Source: Burkholderia sp. Ax-1724 (GTDB lineage: Bacteria; Pseudomonadota; Gammaproteobacteria; Burkholderiales; Burkholderiaceae). Taken from it: a stretch of 64,000 nucleotides of DNA. Below, one piece after another: positions 18,986 through 27,495 of this stretch. The stretch spans positions 124,001-188,000 of the forward strand of contig NZ_VWWL01000001.1 in assembly GCF_011752995.1 (NCBI RefSeq), in the 5' to 3' direction. The notes below the pieces were generated by a model. It was not told the origin of the DNA and ran no database searches. It saw only the letters and a list, made by a program, of their open reading frames with translations. The stretch's first letter is position 1. The number at the start of each line of letters is the position of its first letter. A program made the position numbers and the translations under genes.

Positions 18986-19333
18986 CTAGCCTGCTTGCGA
19001 CGCAACCTGCTCCAGGATCGAACCGCTCGAAACCTGAACCTCGAAGTATTCGACCTTTGGATCGAAGGAGTCGAGAAGCTTTTGGGTGCTCTCTTTTACG
19101 ACTGCCTCGTGAATGTCGTCGCGGCGCGCAAACTGACGTACCGCATCCATATCGCGCCAGTAGCTCATGAACAGGATTTCGTATTTCTCGCCGATCTGTT
19201 TGGCCGACATGCTCGCGCCGATGTGACCGTCGAGCTTTTTCATTTCCTGGAACGTGTTGCGCGCGAGGTGTGCTCCGTATGTGTCGACAACCTGCTGGTT
19301 AGCGGCAATGGCGCGCCAGGTTCGGATAATCAT
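18986..19333 (-). CDS. ABM-like (dimeric alpha/beta-barrel) protein
   Basis: 115 residues, beginning MIIRTWRAIA with a typical antibiotic-biosynthesis-monooxygenase-like pattern: an N-terminal beta strand, LARNTFQEMKKLDGHIGA, and YEILFMSYWRDMDAVRQFA. Proteins of this fold act as small cofactor-free monooxygenases or as accessory proteins in degradative pathways. It converges on the IclR gene with only seven bases between the stops. Function remains open; the fold assignment is moderately sure. Confidence 0.65.
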   Translation of the reverse strand: MIIRTWRAIAANQQVVDTYGAHLARNTFQEMKKLDGHIGASMSAKQIGEKYEILFMSYWRDMDAVRQFARRDDIHEAVVKESTQKLLDSFDPKVEYFEVQVSSGSILEQVASQAG

Positions 19334-20095
19334 GATCGGTCCTTTCTGGTGTGGTTGCGGAGAAATCTTGATCGATTGATGCCGTCGATCAGGGCTTATG
19401 CGGTCGTCGGAAGCAACATTCTCTCGTTCATCGCCTGGCGTATTTCTACGTCAAACATATCCGGCGCCGGATTTCCGTGGATGAATCCAATGATCGTCGG
19501 ATTTTGAGTAATGGAAGCGGGCCGATGATCGGCGATCTTTCAGGCGACTGGAAGCGGTCTGCGAAGCATTTCATTTCTCCGAATGTCTCGCAAAGCAACC
19601 GTGATACAGGATGATAAGTCCCGGTTCACCTCGTAGATTTTTTGATTCGCAGAGTGAAACGGTGAGCCGTTCCAACCTGATTAGACACTCTGTATCAGGA
19701 CCAACATCTACTGCCTGTCGATACCCGGGCTGAATTGCGGTTACGACAGGCGCGATTACGCGAAGATTTACCAACGCTATAAGTCTTGAGTTTGCATGCG
19801 AATCCTCGTGATCCGGAAAACCCACTTGGGAAAATCTGCATGACAGAGGGGGCTGCGGCGCCAGATTATCCGTCTGCTATAACGGGCTTCGTCGTTTCGA
19901 TCAGGTACTTGCAGACGCCGTCGAACCTGTGAGGGAAGCCTCACGGAAAGCGAGCGGCATGATTGTCGTCGGCCTGCCACGGAAATCTGGGGTGCGGTAA
20001 ATGGGCGAGCTAGCCGTTTGATTGCAGATTGCTCTGTTGCACCCAAAGGGAAGGAGGGTAGACCTTGTGTAGACCAAGGGCAGACTACAAAAGGA
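19334..20095. other. gene-poor region beside tRNA-Lys with a coding remnant
   Basis: About 760 bases without an intact gene. On the minus strand, 19396-19546 reads as a stretch including NPTIIGFIHGNPAPDMFDVEI and ending at TAA, with no start codon in its own frame. An ATG with GGAGA lies upstream in another frame at about 19,569, suggesting a small frameshifted gene. The family was not recognised. Confidence 0.35.
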
Positions 20096-20125
20096 AAGGG
20101 GCTACGCCAGATGACGTAACCCCTT
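20096..20125 (-). terminator. terminator of tRNA-Lys
   Basis: Read on the minus strand, AAGGGGTTACG pairs with CGTAGCCCCTT (one G-U pair, 8-base loop) and is followed by TCCTTTTG. It begins nine bases after the tRNA CCA end. Confidence 0.8.
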
Positions 20126-20133
20126 GATTTTCT

Positions 20134-20209
20134 TGGTAGGCCGTACGGGATTCGAACCTGTGACCAACGGATTAAAAGTCCGCTGCTCTACCAGCTGAGC
20201 TAACGACCC
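20134..20209 (-). tRNA. tRNA-Lys (anticodon UUU)
   Basis: On the minus strand the 76 bases start GGGTCGTTAGCTCAGCTGG and end in CCA. The anticodon arm GCGGA-CTTTTAA-TCCGT has TTT at the anticodon. The T-arm contains GGTTCGAATCC. The acceptor stem is GGGTCGT with ACGGCCT, including two G-U pairs. A consensus promoter lies upstream and a terminator downstream, so it is an independent transcription unit. Confidence 0.97.
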
Positions 20210-20223
20210 AAAAGAGAAACGGG

Positions 20224-20252
20224 ATTATATCGGCGAGCCTATAACCTGTCAA
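20224..20252 (-). promoter_or_regulatory. consensus sigma-70 promoter of tRNA-Lys
   Basis: On the minus strand TTGACA (20252-20247) and TATAAT (20229-20224) are separated by exactly 17 bases, a perfect consensus promoter 14 bases before the tRNA 5' end. Confidence 0.92.
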
Positions 20253-20315
20253 CCCGACATACCCGCCACGTTATCGGCGTTTCCCTGAAGAACGGGAAAT
20301 CGCGAACGTCAAAAT

Positions 20316-20347
20316 GAAAGGCCCGGATATCGCTATCCGGGCCTTTC
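20316..20347 (-). terminator. terminator of the Tol-Pal operon
   Basis: A perfect 14-bp stem, GAAAGGCCCGGATA with TATCCGGGCCTTTC around a 4-base loop, lies 73 bases after the ybgF stop and is followed on the minus strand by ATTTTGA. It separates the operon from tRNA-Lys. Confidence 0.88.
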
Positions 20348-20419
20348 AGCGAGAGGCGCGCGTGGCTATGACATCGGACACTGCGCGTACTGCCAACGAC
20401 TCAATCAGTTCCGCTGCCG

Positions 20420-21178
20420 CTACTTGATCTGCGACAGCTTGCTCTGCGCCGACTGCGCGACGTCCGAGCCGCCGTATTGCGCGACGATCTGCTCGAGGGT
20501 CTTCCTGGCCGCGGCCTTCTGACCTTGTTCGAGCTGATTGTTCGCAATCGCGAGCAGCGCTTCAGGCGCGCGCGGATGCTGCGGGTAATTCTTCACCACA
20601 CCCTGCCAGACGGCCGTCGAACCCTTGTAGTCGCGCAGCGCATACAGCGCATTGCCGAGCCAGTACTGCGCGGTCGGCTGATAGGGGCTCGACGGATATT
20701 TGGAGATGAAGCTGCGGAACGACGCGGCCGCATTCTTGAAATCGCCGCTGCGGAATTGCTGTGAAGCCGCGTTGAACGCATCGGTTTCACCCGGCTGAAC
20801 TTCGCCCTGGACGCCGTCCACCGTCTGTTGCTGCGGCTCGAATTTCTTCAGGCGCGTGTCGAGATCGGTGTAGTAGTCCTTCTGCTGTTTTTGCAGCATG
20901 CCGAGCTGGTTCGCCATGTCCTCGTTCTGCCCGCGCAGCGTCGCGACCTGCTGGTTCAACTGGTCGAGACGGTTGGACTGATCGAGGATCGTGCGCTGCG
21001 CCGCTGACAGCTGACTCGACAGGCTATCGGTCTTCGAGCGCAGATCGAGAATGGCCTGGCGGGCCTGATCGTCGTCGAAGATGCCCGCATGAGCGGGCAC
21101 GGCCGCGAGGGCCGTGCCTGCGACGCAGGCCGCTGCGGCAAGCCGCAGCCAGGAGAAACGATGCGTCATTCGGCTCAT
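20420..21178 (-). CDS. ybgF: Tol-Pal cell division coordinator CpoB/YbgF
   Basis: 252 residues from the ATG at 21178; another ATG three codons later is possible. A Sec signal peptide ends near VPAHA. The mature N-terminus is a coiled coil (DLRSKTDSLSSQLSAAQRTI and following heptads) that trimerises in this family. The C-terminal half has TPR repeats: FNAASQQFRSGDFKNAAASF, AQYWLGNALYALRDYKGS and ALLAIANNQLEQGQKAAAR. In Escherichia coli the protein links outer-membrane constriction with PBP1B activity in the periplasm. It is the last gene of the Tol-Pal operon, 11 bases after pal. Confidence 0.93.
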   Translation of the reverse strand: MSRMTHRFSWLRLAAAACVAGTALAAVPAHAGIFDDDQARQAILDLRSKTDSLSSQLSAAQRTILDQSNRLDQLNQQVATLRGQNEDMANQLGMLQKQQKDYYTDLDTRLKKFEPQQQTVDGVQGEVQPGETDAFNAASQQFRSGDFKNAAASFRSFISKYPSSPYQPTAQYWLGNALYALRDYKGSTAVWQGVVKNYPQHPRAPEALLAIANNQLEQGQKAAARKTLEQIVAQYGGSDVAQSAQSKLSQIK

Positions 21179-21189
21179 TACCTGTTGAC

Positions 21190-21696
21190 TTACTGTTGAT
21201 ACACGAGGTCGGCGCGGCGGTTCTGTGCCCACGACGCTTCGTCATGACCCGTCGCCATCGGCTTTTCCTTGCCGAGGCTCACGGCTTCCATTTGCGAATC
21301 CGCGACGCCCATCAGCGACAGCGAACGGCGCACGGCTTCAGCACGCTTCTGGCCGAGTGCCAGGTTGTACTCGCTCGTGCCGCGCTCGTCGGTGTTGCCC
21401 TGGATCAGCACGTGACGTTGCGGATGGCTCTTCAGGTACTGAGCGTGTTGCTGAAGCAGCGTCTGATAGTCGTCCTTGACCGAGTAGCTGTCGAAGTCGA
21501 AGTAGATGCTGCGCTTGGCGAGCGGGCTGTTCGGATCGTTGAGCGGATCGACGTTGACGGTTGCAACGTCGTTCGGGTTCGGCTGAGCCGAGCCCGCACC
21601 CTTGTTGGCGTTTTCGTCGAGCTTGACGCCCGAGTGACACGCGGCCAGCGCGCCGACCATGACGACGGCGAATGCGAAACGAAGTTTGGACATCAT
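21190..21696 (-). CDS. pal: peptidoglycan-associated lipoprotein Pal
   Basis: 168 residues. The signal peptide ends in a lipobox LAAC followed by HSG. The OmpA-like peptidoglycan-binding domain shows SIYFDFDSYSV, LIQGNTDERGTSEYNLALGQKRA, and SLGKEKPMATGHDE with NRRADLVY at the end. Pal anchors the outer membrane to peptidoglycan and is mobilised by TolB-TolA during constriction. AAGGAGAG lies before the ATG at 21696; a second ATG follows immediately. Confidence 0.97.
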   Translation of the reverse strand: MMSKLRFAFAVVMVGALAACHSGVKLDENANKGAGSAQPNPNDVATVNVDPLNDPNSPLAKRSIYFDFDSYSVKDDYQTLLQQHAQYLKSHPQRHVLIQGNTDERGTSEYNLALGQKRAEAVRRSLSLMGVADSQMEAVSLGKEKPMATGHDEASWAQNRRADLVYQQ

Positions 21697-21728
21697 TTGA
21701 TTACTCTCCTTGTGTTATTGCATCAACG

Positions 21729-23021
21729 TTATTGCATAAACGGGCCCCAGGACGGTTCGCGTACGCTACCACCCTGAACGGACAGGACCTGCCGGGTACG
21801 ACCGTCGGTCGATACTGCGGCCAACACGCCACGGCCGTTCACCTGAGTGGCGTAAAGAATGTACTGACCGTTCGCCGCGAAGCTCGGCGATTCGTCATGT
21901 GTCGTGTCCGTCAGGCCCGTGGCGGTTCCGCCTTGCAGGTCCTGGAGATACAGCTTGAATGCACCGCCGACGCGCGAGATGTAGGCAAGCTGCTTGCCGT
22001 CAGGACTCACTCGCGGGCTGGTGTTGTAGCTGCCCGTAAACGTGACGCGTTGCGCGGAACCCGCGCTTTCGCCTTGTGCCGGCATTTTGTAGATCTGCGG
22101 CGAGCCGCCGCGGTCGCTCGTGAAATAGATCCACTGGCCGTCAGGAGAGTAGGTCGGCTCGGTGTCGATCGAGCTGCCTTGCGTGAGACGCCGCAGGCCA
22201 CTGCCATCGGCATTGACCGCGAAAATCTGCGTATTGCCGGTGCGCGACAGCGCGACGGCGAGCGTGCGCCCGTCCGGCGACCAGGCCGGCGCGCTGTTGT
22301 TGCCCTTCTGGTCCGATACGACGATACGCCGGCCCGTGGGCAGGTCGTGGATGTAGACGATCGGCTTTTTCTTTTCGAACGACACGTAGGCGACCTTGGT
22401 GCCGTCCGGCGACCAGGCCGGCGAGATGATCGGCTCGGGGCTCGACAGCGCGATATGCGCGTCCTGGCCGTCCGAATCGGAAATCTGCAACTGGTAGCGG
22501 TTGCCCGACTTGATGACGTACGACAGGCGCGTCGCGAACACGCCGCGATTGCCCATCAGCTTCGCGTAGATGTAGTCGGCGACCTTGTGCGCGCTCATGC
22601 GCAGACCGCTTGCCGGGCTTACGAGCACGAGGCCGCCGAGGCTTTCGCCCTTGACCGTGTCGTACAGCTTGAAGCGCACTTCGTACTGGCCGTTCGGCAG
22701 GCGGTTCACGCTGCCCGCGACGAACGCGTTGGCGTCCTTGGCCTTCCAGGCGCCGAGATCGACCGAATCGGTCTCCGACACCGGCGTCGAGCCTGCGTCG
22801 ACATTCGTGAATTTGCCGCTGCGTTGCAGGTCCTGGCGCACGATTGCGCTGACCTGCTGCGGGGAGTTCGCTTCATTGGCGAAATTCGCCGTTGCGATCG
22901 GAAACTGGGTGGATCCGACGCCCGTCACGAGGACGTTGAGTTGTGCATTGGCGGCGCCGCCGACGGTGATCAGGCACGTTGCCACGAGCGTTCGCAGGCC
23001 TAGCTTGGTCATCAAACTCAT
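21729..23021 (-). CDS. tolB: Tol-Pal system protein TolB
   Basis: 430 residues from the ATG at 23021. A signal peptide ends at about ANAQ. An N-terminal alpha/beta domain is followed by a six-bladed beta-propeller made of TolB repeats, visible as [51 protein letters not shown] and [16 protein letters not shown]. The periplasmic protein binds Pal and the TolA C-terminus. It lies between tolA and pal on the same strand. A 182-base gap separates it from tolA. Confidence 0.97.
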   Translation of the reverse strand: MSLMTKLGLRTLVATCLITVGGAANAQLNVLVTGVGSTQFPIATANFANEANSPQQVSAIVRQDLQRSGKFTNVDAGSTPVSETDSVDLGAWKAKDANAFVAGSVNRLPNGQYEVRFKLYDTVKGESLGGLVLVSPASGLRMSAHKVADYIYAKLMGNRGVFATRLSYVIKSGNRYQLQISDSDGQDAHIALSSPEPIISPAWSPDGTKVAYVSFEKKKPIVYIHDLPTGRRIVVSDQKGNNSAPAWSPDGRTLAVALSRTGNTQIFAVNADGSGLRRLTQGSSIDTEPTYSPDGQWIYFTSDRGGSPQIYKMPAQGESAGSAQRVTFTGSYNTSPRVSPDGKQLAYISRVGGAFKLYLQDLQGGTATGLTDTTHDESPSFAANGQYILYATQVNGRGVLAAVSTDGRTRQVLSVQGGSVREPSWGPFMQ

Positions 23022-23203
23022 GCTGTATGGATTCCTCAAAACGGTTTTACTAATACTTCACGACAGCAGACAGACCGGAAAACAGCTAATTCGTTCCCGA
23101 GGTGGCCGTGCGCCATAGCACGGCTTTTGTCCTCAATTGACTGCAACTTAGCCGTAAATCGACTGCTAGCCAGCTGTCAAACTTCTGCGAATCGACCCGC
23201 AAG

Positions 23204-24217
23204 TCAGCCCGCAGGGCGCAACGTTATCAGGAAGCTTTCCGGCGTTTTGCCGTTGACGTCCAGAGGCATCGGATCCGAGCGCTGCACGGCCCGCAACGCG
23301 GCGGCGTCCCATGCGGCGTTGCCGCTACTGCGCGAGACCGTCGCGCTCAGCAAGGTGCCGGTCGGCGAACAGCGCACGGAGATGACGGTTTCGAGGCCTT
23401 CCGTTTCGCCGCCCCACGAAATGTTCGGGCGCACGACGCGGCGGACCTTGTCCGCATAACCCGGCGATGCCGCATTGCCTCCCGAGCCGCTGCCAGTACC
23501 GCTCTTGCCGAGCCCGTTGCCCGACGAACCCGTGGGGCCCGCCATGCCCTGCATCTGCGCAAGTCGCGCGCGTCGTTCCGAGTCGAGCTGTTTCTTCGCC
23601 TGCGCGGCGGCATCGGCCTGCGCCTTGGCCTTCGCCGCTTTCTCGGCGTCAGCCTTCTTCTGCGCCTCCGCCTGAGCCTGCTTCTGTTGCTGCTCCTGCT
23701 GTTCTTTCAGTTGCTGCTGCTTTTGCTGCTCGGCGAGCTGCTGTTGCTTGAGCCTGTCGGCCTGCTGCTGCTGCTGTTGCTGCTTGAGCTTCGCGGCCTT
23801 CTGGGCGGCGAGTTGAGCGGCCTGCTCGGCCGCCAGTTCCTGCTGGCGTTTCGCGTCCGCTTCCTGCTGCTCTTTCAGCTTCTGCTGACGCTGCTGCTCG
23901 GCCAGTTGCGCCGCGCGCGCTGCTTCCTGCTGCTGGCGTTTCTTTTCCTGCAGGGCGATGTCGGCCTGCTCGTCGCGCACGGGCGGGGCAGGGGCGACCG
24001 GCGCGGGCGGCGGCGGAACGGGACGCGGAATCGCCGAGTCCGGCACCTCGGTCCACAGTTCCGCTTCCGCGCCTTCGGGCGTGCTGTTCTGCCACTGGAT
24101 GCCGTGGTACAGGAAGAACCCGAGCAGCGCATGCATCACCAGCGCGAACGCAAAGGCTCGCCCGGTGCCGCGTTCACGCGGTGGCTGGAGCGGGTATTCG
24201 GAATTCTTGCGGATCAT
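23204..24217 (-). CDS. tolA: Tol-Pal system protein TolA
   Basis: 337 residues. One membrane helix (about 20-40, AFAFALVMHALLGFFL) anchors a proline-rich stretch and a long Gln/Ala/Lys/Glu helix (about 85-220) with poly-Q tracts. A Gly/Ser hinge and a C-terminal TonB-like domain (GLETVISVRCSPTGTLLSATV) follow. TolA spans the periplasm and transmits the TolQR proton-motive force to TolB-Pal. Its start overlaps the tolR stop by four bases. The repetitive CTG/TTG-rich coding region is prone to length change. Confidence 0.95.
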   Translation of the reverse strand: MIRKNSEYPLQPPRERGTGRAFAFALVMHALLGFFLYHGIQWQNSTPEGAEAELWTEVPDSAIPRPVPPPPAPVAPAPPVRDEQADIALQEKKRQQQEAARAAQLAEQQRQQKLKEQQEADAKRQQELAAEQAAQLAAQKAAKLKQQQQQQQADRLKQQQLAEQQKQQQLKEQQEQQQKQAQAEAQKKADAEKAAKAKAQADAAAQAKKQLDSERRARLAQMQGMAGPTGSSGNGLGKSGTGSGSGGNAASPGYADKVRRVVRPNISWGGETEGLETVISVRCSPTGTLLSATVSRSSGNAAWDAAALRAVQRSDPMPLDVNGKTPESFLITLRPAG

Positions 24218-24660
24218 TGCGATTTGACGAGCAATCCAACGCGCTTGACGCCCTGAGCCTTCAGCTCGGACATCACGTTCATCACGGCTTCATACTTCAC
24301 GGTTTTGTCGGCGGCGATCACGACGGGCTGGTCCGGGTGCGATTGCGCGCGATCGGCGATGAAGCCGTTGAGGCCGGCCTTCGTCATGTCTTCCTGCTGC
24401 TGCGTGCCGGCGTCGTCCTTGTACTTGACGCTCATGTTGCCGTCCGCGCGGATGTTGACGATCACGGGCGGGGTTTGCTGCTGCGGCGCGGCGCCGCCGA
24501 CGGTCGGCAGATTGACGATCGACGGCGCGACGAGCGGTGCCGTGACCATGAAGATCACGAGCAGCACGAGCATCACGTCGATGTACGGCACGACGTTGAT
24601 GTCGGCCATCGCGCGGCGCTGACGCGAGCCGCGCATGCTGGAGGAGCGGGAGCCTGCCAT
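24214..24660 (-). CDS. tolR: Tol-Pal system protein TolR
   Basis: 148 residues from the ATG at 24660, which has AAGGAGG at ideal distance. A single membrane helix contains the proton-channel aspartate in MADINVVPYIDVMLVLLVIF. The periplasmic ExbD/TolR domain follows (VIVNIRADGNMSV, VVIAADKTVKYEAVMNVM). It forms the ion-driven motor with TolQ. The gene lies 10 bases after tolQ and overlaps tolA. Confidence 0.96.
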   Translation of the reverse strand: MAGSRSSSMRGSRQRRAMADINVVPYIDVMLVLLVIFMVTAPLVAPSIVNLPTVGGAAPQQQTPPVIVNIRADGNMSVKYKDDAGTQQQEDMTKAGLNGFIADRAQSHPDQPVVIAADKTVKYEAVMNVMSELKAQGVKRVGLLVKSQ

Positions 24661-24670
24661 CGTGGCCTCC

Positions 24671-25348
24671 TTACTGTGCCTGGCGCTGCAGAATGTTCGA
24701 GAACTCTTCGATGAAGGTTTCGAAACGGATCGCCAGACGGTCGATGTCGTGCGCGTAGCGGTTGTAGGCAACCACGGCCGGAATTGCGGCGAACAGGCCG
24801 ATCGCGGTGGCGGTCAGCGCCTCGGCGATGCCCGGCGCGACGTTCGCGAGCGTGGCCTGCTGCACGTTGGCGAGGCCGCGGAACGCATTCATGATCCCCC
24901 ACACCGTACCGAACAGACCGATATACGGGCTGACCGAACCGACCGAGGCGAGGAACGCGAGGTTCGCCTCGAGCACGTCCATTTCGCGCTGGAACGCCGC
25001 GCGCATCGCACGCCGGGCGCCGTCGAGAATCGCGCCCGGATCGTTCAGGCGTTTTTCCTTGCCCTTCAGGAATTCGCGCATGCCGGACTCGAAAATCCGC
25101 TCGAGCGCACCGATCGTGTGACGGTTGTTCGCGGCGCTCTGATACAGCGCCTGCAGGTCGCCGCCTGACCAGAAATCACGCTCGAAGCGTTCAGTTTGCG
25201 CGCGCGCCCGGCGAATCGCAAACCACTTGCGGAAGATGAAAGTCCATGACAGCAGCGAGAGCAACAGCAGCAGAGCCATGACCGCCTGGGCCAGCAGGCT
25301 CGCGTTGAGTACGAGTGAAACGATCGACAGATCTTGTGTAGTGTTCAT
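24671..25348 (-). CDS. tolQ: Tol-Pal system protein TolQ
   Basis: 225 residues of the MotA/TolQ/ExbB family with three membrane helices (about 15-40, 130-160 and 165-195). The characteristic FLASVGSVSPYIGLFGTVWG and ALTATAIGLFAAIPAVVAYN segments line the proton path. It forms a pentamer around TolR in the inner membrane. It is the first tol gene after ybgC. Confidence 0.97.
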   Translation of the reverse strand: MNTTQDLSIVSLVLNASLLAQAVMALLLLLSLLSWTFIFRKWFAIRRARAQTERFERDFWSGGDLQALYQSAANNRHTIGALERIFESGMREFLKGKEKRLNDPGAILDGARRAMRAAFQREMDVLEANLAFLASVGSVSPYIGLFGTVWGIMNAFRGLANVQQATLANVAPGIAEALTATAIGLFAAIPAVVAYNRYAHDIDRLAIRFETFIEEFSNILQRQAQ

Positions 25349-25535
25349 AAAGGTTCGTTTTAACGTCCCGGGAAGGGGGCGTCCGGCTGCAAGGCCGCCT
25401 CAAGCTTGCCGTGAACAGAACGGAAGCTTCGGCGATATCGAAGCCGAACCATGCTTTGTGTTGCCTGATCGGTATGAGTTCACTGGCCCCGTATCAACGA
25501 GGCTCGGTCATCGTCCGTTGACACGCCGGCGCTGC

Positions 25536-25979
25536 TCAATGCATATCTGGCCCGCGCCGCAGCGCGGCGAGAACCGGGGCGGGGATCGCCGCCGGCCGCA
25601 GCGCGTCGCGGTCCACGCAGCCGATCCGGATCGAACCGGCGACTAGCAGCGTGCCTTCGCGCCATGCTTCCTGCGCGAAATCCACCGAAGCTCTGCCAAG
25701 ACGCTCGATCCGGCTGACAATTTTCACGATGTCGTCGAGCCGGGCCGGAGCCCGGTAGTCGACTGCGGTGCTGCGCACGATGAAAATCGCCCCCGTTTCT
25801 TCCGCAAGCCGATGCTGGTCGACGCCGCACGCGCGCAGCCATTCGGTGCGCGCCCGTTCGAAAAATTTCAGGTAATTGGCGTAAAACACGATGCCGCCCG
25901 CATCGGTATCTTCGTAGTACACGCGGATGGGCCATGTGTAGCCGCTTTCCATGCCAGGCTGGCTGGTCGACATATTCAT
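25536..25979 (-). CDS. ybgC: acyl-CoA thioesterase YbgC (Tol-Pal associated)
   Basis: 147 residues from the ATG at 25979; ATGs at 25973 and 25988 are alternatives and no clear ribosome binding site decides between them. The hot-dog fold motif VYYEDTDAGGIVFYANYL with ERARTEWLRACG identifies the 4-hydroxybenzoyl-CoA thioesterase-like YbgC family. The catalytic aspartate (EDTDAGG) is present, while the following histidine of the Escherichia coli protein is a tyrosine here. The gene precedes tolQ as in most proteobacteria; its role in the envelope system is still unclear. Confidence 0.9.
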   Translation of the reverse strand: MNMSTSQPGMESGYTWPIRVYYEDTDAGGIVFYANYLKFFERARTEWLRACGVDQHRLAEETGAIFIVRSTAVDYRAPARLDDIVKIVSRIERLGRASVDFAQEAWREGTLLVAGSIRIGCVDRDALRPAAIPAPVLAALRRGPDMH

Positions 25980-26208
25980 GCGGCGCATTTTACCGGAACG
26001 CATACTGCGGGTCTGTTTCAAAATGTGCGTTTTGTCCGGCGTGCTCCGGCCGCGCGTGCGGCCGGGTTTGGCGCACGCCCGAGCGCCCATTCGAGGGCCG
26101 TCCGGCAGGGCGAGCCAAAGGGTAGCCGAGGGGCCACCCAGGAACCCGACGGGACCACTGGGCGCGGTTTGCCCACCGCTCGCCGGGCCGACGACCCTCG
26201 TGGTGCGG

Positions 26209-26955
26209 TCAGCCGCGATGCACGGTCAGTCCGCCGAACGACTGCGCGACCGGCATCAGCTCGATCGTATTGATGTTGACGTGGGCGGGGCGCGTGGCGA
26301 TCCAGTAGATCGAATCGGCGATGTCCTCGGCGGTCAGCGGCTGGACGTTTTCGTAGACCTTGGCGGCCTTGTCGTCGTCGCCGCGATAGCGCACGTTAGA
26401 GAATTCGGTGCCGCCGCACAGGCCCGGTTCGATGTCGGTCACGCGCAGCGCGGTGCCGGCGAGATCGGCGCGCAGGTTCAGGCTGAACTGGCGCACGAAC
26501 GCCTTGGTCGCGCCGTACACGTTGCCGCCCGCGTACGGCCAGCTGCCCGCGATCGAGCCCAGATTGAAGATATGACCGCGATTGCGCTCGACCATGCCGG
26601 GCAGGAGCGCATGCGTAACCTGCACGAGGCCCGTGCAGTTGGTCTCGATCATGGTGTTCCATTCGTCGAGGCTGGCCTTGTGCGCGGGCTCGGTGCCGAG
26701 CGCGAGGCCGGCGTTGTTGACGAGCACGTCGAGCGCGGCGAATTCGGCCGGCAGCGAGGCGGGCACGGCTTCGACGGCGGCGCGGTCGCGCACGTCGAGT
26801 TCATATGGCAGCAGCGCGTCGCCGAGTTCGTCGGCGAGTGCCTGCAGACGGTCTTTGCGGCGAGCGGTAGCGACGACGCGATGGCCGCCCTTGACGAAGG
26901 CACGAGCGATGGCGGCGCCGAAGCCTGCCGACGCACCGGTAACGAACACGATCAT
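26209..26955 (-). CDS. ydfG: NADP-dependent 3-hydroxy acid dehydrogenase YdfG
   Basis: 248 residues from the ATG at 26955 with AGGGAA upstream. It is a classical short-chain dehydrogenase with the TGASAGFG nucleotide loop (6-13), NNAG (80-83), and the catalytic S134, Y147 and K151 (VYGATKAF). Long identical stretches with Escherichia coli YdfG, such as GSWPYAGGNVYGATKAFVRQ and PAHVNINT, indicate the serine/3-hydroxy acid dehydrogenase that also reduces malonic semialdehyde. It is transcribed towards ybgC but 229 bases away, probably a separate unit. Confidence 0.93.
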   Translation of the reverse strand: MIVFVTGASAGFGAAIARAFVKGGHRVVATARRKDRLQALADELGDALLPYELDVRDRAAVEAVPASLPAEFAALDVLVNNAGLALGTEPAHKASLDEWNTMIETNCTGLVQVTHALLPGMVERNRGHIFNLGSIAGSWPYAGGNVYGATKAFVRQFSLNLRADLAGTALRVTDIEPGLCGGTEFSNVRYRGDDDKAAKVYENVQPLTAEDIADSIYWIATRPAHVNINTIELMPVAQSFGGLTVHRG

Positions 26956-27166
26956 TGCAATTCCCTGGTCGATAAGAGACAAAGGCCCCAAGCCTACTTG
27001 CAATGCGGCGCTGCGGCAAGGATGAACGAGCCGCATCGGCAGCCGTGGCAGCGGCGTTTGGCGGATATTCGGCGCGGCTGCCCGGCTTTCGTCAGACCTG
27101 TGCGCGAGACGCGGCGCTGGGCGCCCGAAAGCCCCGCCAGCGGGCGCTGGAGCGCCGGAAAGCCGG

Positions 27167-27195
27167 TTGCCTATTCGGGCCTCTTCCAATACACT
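27167..27195 (+). promoter_or_regulatory. candidate sigma-70 promoter of glyA
   Basis: TTGCCT (27167-27172) and TACACT (27190-27195) are 17 bases apart. A transcript starting about seven bases downstream would begin just before the first helix of the riboswitch, which supports the assignment. Confidence 0.65.
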
Positions 27196-27205
27196 AACGC
27201 GCTCG

Positions 27206-27325
27206 ACCCTGCGTGACTGGCGATAGAACCGAGTCAGCCGACTCAGCCGATTCAACCAATCGGGTTCAAGGTGGAACAACCCACCGTGAAGCGCAGGGTG
27301 CCGTTTTGCCGTTCGCCTGGGCAGC
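27206..27325 (+). ncRNA. ZTP (pfl) riboswitch upstream of glyA
   Basis: The conserved parts of the ZTP/ZMP-sensing pfl motif appear in order. ACCCTGCG (27206-27213) pairs with CGCAGGGT (27292-27299) as P1. The junction TGACTGGCGA follows P1. GGTGG (27270-27274) pairs with CCACC (27281-27285) as P2, and the GTGAAGCG junction follows. The distal GCC-GTTCGCCTG-GGCA element (27308-27323) carries the conserved GCCTGGGC. An extra branched insert lies between junction and P2: GAACC/GGTTC enclosing GAGTC/GACTC and CCGATT/AATCGG hairpins. Known members activate one-carbon and purine genes, including glyA, when ZTP accumulates under folate shortage. The 170-base distance to the glyA start leaves the mode of control open. 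Confidence 0.88.
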
Positions 27326-27495
27326 CGTGATCCGCGCGCATCGATTTGCGCTGACGGTGGTTGGCCTGCCTCGCGTGTGCGGCGACTCCCCCCTCGCCAC
27401 GTCTGGGCTGGCATGGCCGCCAGCAGCGCTGCGTACCCTCTACGCAAGATTCGGCGCACGATCCGGTCAACCTGAACACACTCAACGGAATCCGT

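Noticed and set aside
19571..20046. Two overlapping minus-strand frames of 84 and 89 codons
   Set aside because: No ribosome binding site, no family pattern, and composition unlike neighbouring genes.
20134..20209. Attachment site of an integrative element at tRNA-Lys
   Set aside because: No integrase gene and no recognisable second copy of the tRNA 3' end were seen in the window.
23687..23960. CTG/TTG-rich repeats as a CRISPR or satellite array
   Set aside because: They are the Gln/Lys/Glu-rich helix of tolA; there are no spacers or fixed repeats.
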